64,000 nucleotides of DNA from Neopusillimonas aromaticivorans (GTDB lineage Bacteria > Pseudomonadota > Gammaproteobacteria > Burkholderiales > Burkholderiaceae_B), in the NCBI RefSeq assembly GCF_030344915.1, contig NZ_CP128233.1, forward strand, positions 682,001-746,000. Direction: 5' to 3'. A model generated the notes under the pieces. The model was not told where the DNA came from. It was given only the letters and a program-made list of their open reading frames with translations, and did not search any database. Made by a program: the position numbers and the translations under genes. Below, piece by piece: positions 37,916-44,688 of this stretch (positions within the stretch are counted from its first letter, which is position 1; every line of letters starts with the position of its first letter).

Positions 37916-38941
37916 TCAACCCAGGAAACGAACGTACCAGGGCATGGCCTTTTTCAACCCCTGCAGAATATCGTACTGCGGCGCATACCCCAGCAACGAC
38001 CCCGCCTTGCTGATATCGGCCTGCGAGTGGCGTACATCACCGGCACGGAAGTTACCGTATACCGGCGCCTTGGCGTAATGAACACCGTTTTCGCCCAGGG
38101 CCGTCGACAAATAACCAAACAGCTGGTTCAGGCTGGTACGGGCATTAACCGCCACGTTGTACACCTGATTGCGCCCGGCCTGAGCCGCCAATGCCGACAG
38201 GATGTTGGCCTGGACCACGTTTTCAATAAAACAAAAGTCGCGGCTGGTTTCACCATCACCATTGATCGTGACATCGTCGTTACGGATCATGGCCGCCACC
38301 CAACGTGGAATCACTGCCGCATAAGCCCCATTGGGGTCTTGCCGTTTGCCGAACACATTGAAGTAGCGCAACCCGACGCTTTCAAAACCATAAGAACGCG
38401 CAAAGACATCGGCGTAAAGTTCGTTGACGTATTTAGTGACGGCATAGGGCGACAATGGGCGACCAATGCGATCTTCGACCTTGGGCAGTGCCTCGTGGTC
38501 GCCATAGGTCGAACTGGACGCAGCATAAACAAACGATTTAACCCCTGCATCGCGGGCTGCCACCAGCATGTTCAGAAAGCCGGACACGTTGACTTCATTG
38601 GTGGTAATCGGGTCGTTCAACGAGCGCGGTACCGAACCCAGCGCAGCCTGATGCAAGACGTAATCAACACCTTGAACGGCCTGACGGCACGTTTCAAGCG
38701 TACGGATATCGCCCTCAATAAACGTAAAACGGGCCCATGCCTCGGCCCCCACAGTGTCACGAACCTCATCAAGGTTGTACTGATGACCGGTCGCAAAATT
38801 GTCGAGCCCGATAACCGTCTGCCCCAGGCCCAGCAGGGTCTCGGTGAGGTTGGATCCGATGAAACCGGCACAACCGGTAACCAGCCAGCGACGCGGCTGG
38901 GCCTGCAAGGTATCGAGGGCCTTCTGATAGGCTGTTGTCAT
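37916..38941 (-). CDS. wbpP: UDP-N-acetylglucosamine 4-epimerase (WbpP/TviC type)
   Basis: Extended SDR, 341 residues, intact. WLVTGCAGFIGSNLTETLL (NAD-binding), LDNFATGHQYNLDEV, LHQAALGSVPRSLNDP, YAASSSTYGDHEALPKVEDR (catalytic Ser), SPYAVTKYVNELYADVFARS (YxxxK), RYFNVFGKRQDPNGAYAAVI and GDGETSRDFCFIENVVQANI. This matches WbpP/TviC, which epimerise UDP-GlcNAc(A) to UDP-GalNAc(A). Pairing with the dehydrogenase upstream implies UDP-GalNAcA supply. Confidence 0.92.
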   Translation of the reverse strand: MTTAYQKALDTLQAQPRRWLVTGCAGFIGSNLTETLLGLGQTVIGLDNFATGHQYNLDEVRDTVGAEAWARFTFIEGDIRTLETCRQAVQGVDYVLHQAALGSVPRSLNDPITTNEVNVSGFLNMLVAARDAGVKSFVYAASSSTYGDHEALPKVEDRIGRPLSPYAVTKYVNELYADVFARSYGFESVGLRYFNVFGKRQDPNGAYAAVIPRWVAAMIRNDDVTINGDGETSRDFCFIENVVQANILSALAAQAGRNQVYNVAVNARTSLNQLFGYLSTALGENGVHYAKAPVYGNFRAGDVRHSQADISKAGSLLGYAPQYDILQGLKKAMPWYVRFLG

Positions 38942-38950
38942 GCGGCCCCC

Positions 38951-40225
38951 TTACAGGCGCAGGTCGGCCTCAGCGGCCGACAGAACGTATTTCAGGTCGT
39001 ATAACACGTGCTCGGCCTTGCCCAGGGCACGAATGGCAGGTGCCCCCATGGCAACGAACTGATGATGCGCCACCGCGAGAATGATGCCGTCATAGTGACC
39101 TTCAACCAGCGCCGGGACGGGTGTAATGCCGTATTCATGAACGGCCTCATCAGCAGAAACCCAAGGGTCATAGACATCGACTTCGATGTTGTATTCGCCC
39201 AGCTCTTTGACGATATCAACCACGCGGGTGTTGCGCAAATCGGGGCAGTTTTCCTTGAATGTCAGCCCCATGACCAGCACACGCGACCCTTGAACCTGGA
39301 TGCGTTTTTTGGTCATGGCCTTGACGAGTTGAGACACAACGTAGCCACCCATCGAGTCATTCAAACGACGACCCGCCAGAATGATTTCAGGGTGATACCC
39401 GATGGCTTGCGCCTTGTGCGTGAGATAGTACGGGTCAACACCGATACAATGCCCGCCCACCAGACCCGGCCTGAAGGGCAGAAAATTCCATTTGGTGCCG
39501 GCCGCCTCAAGGACCGCCTGGGTATCAATGCCCATTTTGTTGAAAATAAGCGCCAATTCATTGATCAACGCAATATTGACGTCGCGCTGTGTGTTTTCAA
39601 TGACCTTGGCAGCCTCGGCCACACGAATGGACGGTGCCTTATGCGTACCGGCCGTAATGATCTGACCATACAAGGCATCGACAAGGTCGGCAACGACCGG
39701 GGTTGAACCCGAGGTGACTTTCTTGATGGTTGAAACCCGATGCTGTTTGTCGCCCGGATTGATGCGTTCAGGGCTGTAGCCGGCGTAAAAATCATGATTG
39801 AATTTAAGACCGGACACACGTTCGAGTACCGGCACGCAGTCTTCTTCTGTAGCGCCGGGATACACCGTTGATTCGTAAATGACGATATCACCGCGCTTGA
39901 GCACCTTGCCGATGGTTTCACTGGCACGAATCAGCGGCGTGAGATCGGGCTGCTTGTAATCATCGATGGGCGTCGGAACGGTGACGATGAAGACATTGGC
40001 CTGGGCCAACTGTGCCGCCTCGTGGGTAAACGTCAACCCGGTTGCCTGCGCCAGTTCGGCCTCTTCAACCTCGAGGGTATGGTCGGTACCTGCCTTGAGC
40101 TCAGCGATGCGGCGCGCATTGATGTCAAAGCCCAGAACAGCGCGTTTCTTGCCGAATTCGACCGCGAGGGGCAAACCGACGTAGCCCAGCCCGACGACCG
40201 CAAGTTTGACGTCTTGAAGTTGCAA
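38951..40225 (-). CDS. wbpO: UDP-N-acetyl-hexosamine 6-dehydrogenase (WbpO/TviB type)
   Basis: Oxidises UDP-HexNAc to the uronic acid. KLAVVGLGYVGLPLAVEFGK (Rossmann), VPTPIDDYKQPDLTPLIRAS, YESTVYPGATEEDCVPVLE, KVIENTQRDVNIALINELAL, catalytic Cys in GLVGGHCIGVDPYYL, and GLTFKENCPDLRNTRVVDIV. The TTG at 40225 (LQLQDVKLAVVG) is chosen as start because AGGAG lies 7 bases upstream and homologues begin there; an ATG at 40258 lacks a comparable site. About 424 residues, intact. Confidence 0.92.
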   Translation of the reverse strand: MQLQDVKLAVVGLGYVGLPLAVEFGKKRAVLGFDINARRIAELKAGTDHTLEVEEAELAQATGLTFTHEAAQLAQANVFIVTVPTPIDDYKQPDLTPLIRASETIGKVLKRGDIVIYESTVYPGATEEDCVPVLERVSGLKFNHDFYAGYSPERINPGDKQHRVSTIKKVTSGSTPVVADLVDALYGQIITAGTHKAPSIRVAEAAKVIENTQRDVNIALINELALIFNKMGIDTQAVLEAAGTKWNFLPFRPGLVGGHCIGVDPYYLTHKAQAIGYHPEIILAGRRLNDSMGGYVVSQLVKAMTKKRIQVQGSRVLVMGLTFKENCPDLRNTRVVDIVKELGEYNIEVDVYDPWVSADEAVHEYGITPVPALVEGHYDGIILAVAHHQFVAMGAPAIRALGKAEHVLYDLKYVLSAAEADLRL

Positions 40226-40273
40226 AATGGATCTCCTGTGCACCACGTGCATGAACAAAAAGAAAGCGAAGAA

Positions 40274-41407
40274 TTATTTATTGTGACGGCCAATGGCGGG
40301 CAAAACCAGCCACGACGGACGGCGCCACGACACCAGTCGTGAATATATCCAGATGTACACCAGCGCAAACACCAGCAAGCTGACGCACAAGATAAGGGTG
40401 TTGTCCCACCATATCGTGGCGGGCACCAGACCGATAAGGGTCAACACCCACAAATAGGGTGAGGTCATGGCATTGCACAGAGCCGGCAAGGCATGCCGGC
40501 CATTACGATTGAACGTGGCACGCACCAGGCGACGGAATACCAACTGATGCAGATGCAGCGCATCAGGCTGATCAATGGGCGTACCGCGCTTGAACCTGCG
40601 GCGCCAGATGGAGAACAGGGTTTCAAAAACCGGGTAAAACAACACCGCCAACGCGTAAAACGGCGACACCCCGGGGTTACGAACAACCAGCTGAACCGCC
40701 AGCTCGGCCAGCATGAACCCCAGAAAATAGGCCCCGCCATCACCCAGAAAAACGCGTCCAAACGGAAAATTCCAGACCAGAAAACCCAGGGTCGCCGATG
40801 CCAGCGCCGCAGCAATAAGGAAGATGGGGATATCTTGTACCTGCAAGGCAACCAGGGCAATGGATACCGCCATCAAGGTGGCGACCATACCCGCCAGGCC
40901 GTTCATGCCGTCAACAATGTTCAGCGCGTGCGTGCAGCCACCAACGGCCACCATGGTAAACAACAGGGAAACCGGCCAGTAAGACAACAACCAGTCAATG
41001 CTGCTGAACCCCACGCGCGACACACCACCAATCAGCCACCAGGCAATGGCAGCCGATAGAAAAGCAGCCAGTAATCGCTTGCTGGCGCCAATGTCTTTGG
41101 TAATGTCTTCAAGCAGACCCGCCACGAAAACAGGCATCGCTGCAATGAACAGCACGGGCCAGAGCCAGGTCAGGGTCATGTTGCTTGGACCCAGCACCAG
41201 CAACCCGGCCAGACTGCCCGCCAGCACGGCCAACCCACCCACGCGGGGTGTAGCACGTGTATGAGAAGCCTGCGGTTTGTTCAGGTCGGTATCACCGGTA
41301 AGTTTGCCATGCCAGCGCTCTGACGCAACAATAAGCCCTCCTACCATGAAGGCCACAATACAGATATACAACCAGGTGAGCGTGTCCCAAGTTTGAGGAA
41401 AATTCAC
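40274..41407 (-). CDS. Polyprenyl-phosphate N-acetylhexosamine-1-phosphate transferase (WecA/MraY family)
   Basis: Starts lipid-linked repeat-unit assembly by moving a HexNAc-phosphate to undecaprenyl phosphate. 377 residues, intact, with many membrane helices. Family motifs: HTRATPRVGGLAVLAG, AGLLEDITKDIGASKRLLAA (DD-like region), GGCTHALNIVDGMNGLAG (NxxDGxNGL), WNFPFGRVFLGDGGAYFLGF and the His-rich DALHLHQLVFRRLV. First gene of the cluster, 49 bp upstream of wbpO, with the likely promoter in the preceding intergenic region. Confidence 0.9.
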   Translation of the reverse strand: MNFPQTWDTLTWLYICIVAFMVGGLIVASERWHGKLTGDTDLNKPQASHTRATPRVGGLAVLAGSLAGLLVLGPSNMTLTWLWPVLFIAAMPVFVAGLLEDITKDIGASKRLLAAFLSAAIAWWLIGGVSRVGFSSIDWLLSYWPVSLLFTMVAVGGCTHALNIVDGMNGLAGMVATLMAVSIALVALQVQDIPIFLIAAALASATLGFLVWNFPFGRVFLGDGGAYFLGFMLAELAVQLVVRNPGVSPFYALAVLFYPVFETLFSIWRRRFKRGTPIDQPDALHLHQLVFRRLVRATFNRNGRHALPALCNAMTSPYLWVLTLIGLVPATIWWDNTLILCVSLLVFALVYIWIYSRLVSWRRPSWLVLPAIGRHNK

Positions 41408-41488
41408 AGATTACCTATAACGCAATACTGATAAACGCCTATTATGCAGTGCCTGCAAAACTATAGTGTCATCCGGCTGCAATAAGTT

Positions 41489-41498
41489 GCTACCAGAG
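41489..41498 (-). promoter_or_regulatory. JUMPstart-like 10-mer in the polysaccharide-cluster leader
   Basis: The minus strand reads CTCTGGTAGC, identical to part of the JUMPstart element found ahead of enterobacterial surface-polysaccharide operons, about 80 bases before the first gene. The full element and the complete ops sequence are not present, so this is weak. Confidence 0.25.
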
Positions 41499-41530
41499 TT
41501 GTTACTGTTTTTAAAAATGGAACACCAAAT

Positions 41531-41563
41531 AAAAAAAAGCCCGAGATCTTGAGATCTCGGGCT
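41531..41563 (-). terminator. Strong intrinsic terminator
   Basis: Perfect 11-12-bp stem: GCCCGAGATCT (41539-41549) and AGATCTCGGGC (41552-41562) with a 2-base centre. On the minus strand eight T residues follow (41538-41531). This is the clearest Rho-independent terminator in the window. Confidence 0.88.
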
Positions 41564-41710
41564 AAATCCACCAAAGGAGGAGGGTGGAGGAGACAACCTG
41601 GGCATGTCGGGCTACAAAGGCAGTGCCTGAGACCACGCAGAAAATTTTAGGGTTAACCTGTATTGCCCTGCGTTTCGACATCCGATAAGCAATTTTATTT
41701 CGCTTTATGC

Positions 41711-41738
41711 TGCATTGCAAGATATTTTTTGCAGTGCA
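41711..41738. repeat. Two TGCA-N-TGCA boxes
   Basis: TGCATTGCA (41711-41719) and TGCAGTGCA (41730-41738), centres 19 bases apart. They resemble TGC-rich sites bound by PhaR, the polyhydroxyalkanoate regulator, upstream of phasin genes; here they lie downstream of the promoter and no phasin gene follows. Identity of the binding protein is a guess. Confidence 0.35.
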
Positions 41739-41806
41739 CCTAAAAGACAACATCGAATAACCGAATTTTTCGACTACCGATATAAAACTGCCTAACCAAC
41801 AACTGC

Positions 41807-41835
41807 AGTGTAACCTAGGGCAAACCCTAGGTCAA
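41807..41835 (-). promoter_or_regulatory. Predicted promoter with palindromic operator filling the spacer
   Basis: Minus strand: -35 TTGACC (41835-41830), 17-base spacer, -10 TACACT (41812-41807). The perfect palindrome ACCTAGGG-TTTG-CCCTAGGT covers the spacer and touches both boxes (41832-41813). This is the same design as at the fic promoter but with a different palindrome. Confidence 0.6.
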
Positions 41836-41871
41836 GACCACCCTCTTTCTTTTACCTTTGTTACAACACCA

Positions 41872-42533
41872 CTAAATACGATAAGCCGTCGTGGTCATTA
41901 GCTTGGCCATGATCGTCATAAGCCCTTTGACCGGAGCAGGCAATGGTGTCGCTCCATGCCGTTCAGCCGTAGTGCGATGACTGATCTCATCAGCGCGCAT
42001 TTGCTCAACTATCTTGCGCGAACGGACATCATTGTCCGGCAAACGTGCCAGGTGGCTATCAAGGTGTTCTTCCACCTGAGACTCGGTTTCAGCCATGAAA
42101 CCCAGGTTTTTGCCACACTGGCACGGCTGGCGGCCACACCCAACGCAAATGAGCCGGCGTACCACAACGGGTTAAGGTAACTGGGGCGGCTATGCAGCTC
42201 TTTTAGCCGATCAGCACACCAGGCCAAATGATCGACCTCTTCATGCGCGGCTTCGTGCAACAGGCCGCGCACCTGGGTGTCGCGACAAAACAACGCCTGC
42301 CCCCGGTACAACGCCTGCGCACACACCTCACCTACATGATTAACTCGCATGAGGCCGGCAGAGTGACGCTGCTCGGACTCGGACAGCGCCTTATCGGCAG
42401 CGGAAGGCCGACCGGCCGGATTCGGACGTGACGCATGCACCGCACCACTCAGCACTTCAAGGGCGCGCCCGGCCTCGACCAGCACCTGATCGATCGGTGA
42501 AAATTGACGTTGTAATGAACTGACCGCCTTCAT
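41872..42533 (-). CDS. coq7: 2-polyprenyl-3-methyl-6-methoxy-1,4-benzoquinone monooxygenase Coq7 (one frameshift)
   Basis: Di-iron hydroxylase of ubiquinone synthesis, membrane-associated. GLMRVNHVGEVCAQALYRGQ and HEAAHEEVDHLAWCADRL supply the first iron ligands; after a break near 42130, ETESQVEEHLDSHLARLP and RADEISHRTTAERHGA supply the rest. Start at 42533 (MKAVSSLQRQFSPID). Corrected length about 219 residues, slightly longer than the enterobacterial and alpha-proteobacterial forms but normal for beta-proteobacteria. Followed by about 460 bases without a protein gene. Confidence 0.93.
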
Positions 42534-42758
42534 AATCGGGCTCCTGAATGAATACCGGGCCACGATGGGCCTTCTGAAACCCTATTCTACGAAAAGATAC
42601 GCAAAGGCCTGGGAAAATGGTGTGCCACGACACATAAATGTACCGACACTGCCATTCATACAGGCAGGGCCTGGGACAAAAAGCCGACTGGACGACATAT
42701 TAATGACAGGCTGATATGGATTAACATTGTCCCTTTTGGTTTCACACGGATTTGTACG

Positions 42759-43184
42759 ATGGAATGCACAATTGACTGGGGCGGCCCCGAAGGCATGCTT
42801 TTTGTTGCCCGCACAGGTAGCGGACACGTGACAGCCATGGACGGCGCGCCCGAAGGCGGCGGCAACAATCTGGCCCCTCGTCCCATGGAAATGATGCTCA
42901 CGGGCGCCGGCGGCTGTGCCGCCTACGATGTCGTGCTGATTCTGAAGCGTGGTCGCCACGCCGTGACGGGCTGCCAGGTCAAACTGAATGCAGAGCGTGC
43001 GGATACCGACCCGAAAGTCTTCACACGAATCAATTTTGCCTTCACCGTTACGGGCAGCAACCTTCCCGAGGCCGCCGTAGAGCGCGCAGTAAAGTTGTCC
43101 CACGAGAAATACTGTTCAGCCTCGGCCATGCTGGCCAAAACTGCTGAAATCACGCACTCGGTAACCGTCGTCAATACTAATTGA
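42759..43184 (+). CDS. OsmC/YhfA family protein
   Basis: 141 residues, intact. GGGNNLAPRPMEMMLTGAGG followed by CAAYDVVLILKRGR carries the first redox Cys; VKLSHEKYCSASAML carries the second. OsmC-family proteins reduce organic hydroperoxides through such a Cys pair; the YhfA branch is less well characterised. The 225-base gap before it (42534-42758) shows no recognisable gene. 59 bp upstream of thyA on the same strand. Confidence 0.87.
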   Translation: MECTIDWGGPEGMLFVARTGSGHVTAMDGAPEGGGNNLAPRPMEMMLTGAGGCAAYDVVLILKRGRHAVTGCQVKLNAERADTDPKVFTRINFAFTVTGSNLPEAAVERAVKLSHEKYCSASAMLAKTAEITHSVTVVNTN

Positions 43185-43243
43185 CGTCTTCTTGCCCTGA
43201 CTGACCGACTGCCCGGCAACCTTTTTGATTTAAAGCCTGCGCC

Positions 43244-44038
43244 ATGAACCAGTATGAAGAGTTTATGCGCCATGTGTATACCCATGGCGTCCAGAAAGAA
43301 GACCGCACCGGCACCGGTACGCGGTCGGTTTTCGGCTACCAAATGCGCTTCGATCTGGCCGAAGGTTTTCCGCTGGTGACCACCAAGAAGCTGCACACCA
43401 AAAGTATTTTCACAGAGCTGCTGTGGTTTCTGCGGGGTGACAGCAACGTCAAATGGCTGCAAGATCGTGGCGTCAGTATCTGGAACGAGTGGGCGGATGC
43501 CAACGGCGACCTGGGGCCTGTCTATGGCGTACAGTGGCGCTCATGGCCCAAGCCCGACGGCGGGCACATTGACCAGATCGCGCAAGTGGTTGAACAAATC
43601 AAGGCCAACCCTGATTCGCGCCGCCTGATTGTCTCGGCCTGGAATGTCAGCGATATCCCGAATATGGCGTTACCCCCATGCCACGCCTTCTTCCAGTTTT
43701 ACGTGGCAGACGGCAAGCTGTCGTGTCAGCTGTACCAGCGAAGTGCCGATATTTTCCTGGGCGTACCCTTCAACATTGCCAGCTATGCACTACTGACCCA
43801 CATGGTGGCCCAGCAATGCGATCTCGACGTAGGTGACTTCATCTGGACAGGCGGTGACTGCCATCTGTACAGCAACCATTTCACGCAAGTTGACGAACAG
43901 CTGTCGCGCACGCCGTTTCCGTATCCGCGCCTGAACATCCGTCGGCGGCCCGAAAGCCTGTTTGACTACGAATACGACGATTTTGAAATTCTTGACTATC
44001 AGTGTCACCCGCACATCAAGGCACCCGTCGCCGTCTGA
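43244..44038 (+). CDS. thyA: Thymidylate synthase
   Basis: Methylates dUMP to dTMP with methylene-tetrahydrofolate. 264 residues, intact, the E. coli length. MNQYEEFMRHVYTHGVQKED, RTGTGTRSVFGYQMRFDLAE, LHTKSIFTELLWFLRGDSNV, catalytic Cys in MALPPCHAFFQFYV, YQRSADIFLGVPFNIASYAL and GDCHLYSNHF. Followed by folA after 29 bp, so substrate recycling genes are paired. Confidence 0.98.
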   Translation: MNQYEEFMRHVYTHGVQKEDRTGTGTRSVFGYQMRFDLAEGFPLVTTKKLHTKSIFTELLWFLRGDSNVKWLQDRGVSIWNEWADANGDLGPVYGVQWRSWPKPDGGHIDQIAQVVEQIKANPDSRRLIVSAWNVSDIPNMALPPCHAFFQFYVADGKLSCQLYQRSADIFLGVPFNIASYALLTHMVAQQCDLDVGDFIWTGGDCHLYSNHFTQVDEQLSRTPFPYPRLNIRRRPESLFDYEYDDFEILDYQCHPHIKAPVAV

Positions 44039-44067
44039 CGCGGTGGCCGAGACAGCAGACGCTCTGA

Positions 44068-44625
44068 ATGAACACATCCATGCCTGACACCCTCGCCACC
44101 GATTTTGACGCCCGGCAACCGCGCTCGACGAAGAAACCACATATCAAGTGCGTGGTGGCCTATTCACGCAACCGGGTTATTGGCAGGGACAACACTCTGC
44201 CCTGGCATTTGCCCGCAGACCTGCAGCACTTCAAACGCAATACGCTGGGCCAACCCATCGTTATGGGGCGCAAGACCTGGGAATCATTGGGTCGACCCTT
44301 GCCTGGCCGACGCAACATTGTCATTAGCCGCGATCCGAACTATGCCGCCACCGGTGCTGAAGTCTTTACTTCGTTGCGCGACGCCCTGAGCGCCTGTCAG
44401 GACGAACCCGCAGTGTGCATTATTGGCGGGGCGCAGATCTTTACCGATGCAATGCCCTTTGTGGCAGAACTGATCGCCACTGAAGTACACGCTGACGTTG
44501 ATGGCGATGTATTTTTTCCACCGCTGGCCCGCGACGAATGGGAAGAGGTGTCCCGGGTACCGCAACCCGAGGAAAACGGCTACACCTATGATTTTGTGAC
44601 CTACAAGCGCGTGGGCACGCCCTGA
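44068..44625 (+). CDS. folA: Dihydrofolate reductase
   Basis: Regenerates tetrahydrofolate after thymidylate synthesis. 185 residues, intact. After a 26-residue N-terminal extension, CVVAYSRNRVIGRDNTLPWH, LPADLQHFKRNTLGQPIVMG, RKTWESLGRPLPGRRNIVIS and VCIIGGAQIF are standard DHFR blocks. An alternative start could lie at ATG 44080 (MPDTLA), but the extension is not conserved in the family. Convergent with gcvP. Confidence 0.96.
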   Translation: MNTSMPDTLATDFDARQPRSTKKPHIKCVVAYSRNRVIGRDNTLPWHLPADLQHFKRNTLGQPIVMGRKTWESLGRPLPGRRNIVISRDPNYAATGAEVFTSLRDALSACQDEPAVCIIGGAQIFTDAMPFVAELIATEVHADVDGDVFFPPLARDEWEEVSRVPQPEENGYTYDFVTYKRVGTP

Positions 44626-44688
44626 TCTCCGGTCGCCTGCACCTGCATGCCGGCCATCGGCGGCACCCTGCGTGCAGCATGGCCCGGG

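Larger units (their letters stand above)
41531..41800 (-). ncRNA. Candidate small RNA (or leader mRNA) with pyrimidine-rich anti-Shine-Dalgarno stretch
   Basis: Defined by a sigma-70-type promoter (41835-41807) and the strong terminator at 41563-41531, giving about 270 nt. No gene of known family lies inside. Just before the terminator the RNA has CTCCTCCACCCTCCTCCTTT (41597-41578), which contains CCTCC cores complementary to ribosome-binding sites, a feature of several regulatory RNAs. A short frame with ATG at 41681 ends at the TAG 41564-41562 (MSKRRAIQVNPKIFCVVSG..., ending LLLWWI), but no ribosome-binding site precedes it, so coding and noncoding readings are both open. No match to a known RNA family could be made by eye. 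Confidence 0.42.

Noticed and set aside
37799..39004. Long plus-strand frame of about 400 codons
   Set aside because: Antisense shadow of wbpP and wbpO, which both carry full sets of family motifs.
41807..41835. MerR-type promoter
   Set aside because: The palindrome lies between the promoter boxes as in MerR systems, but the spacer counts 17 bases rather than 19-20, so ordinary repression is the simpler reading.
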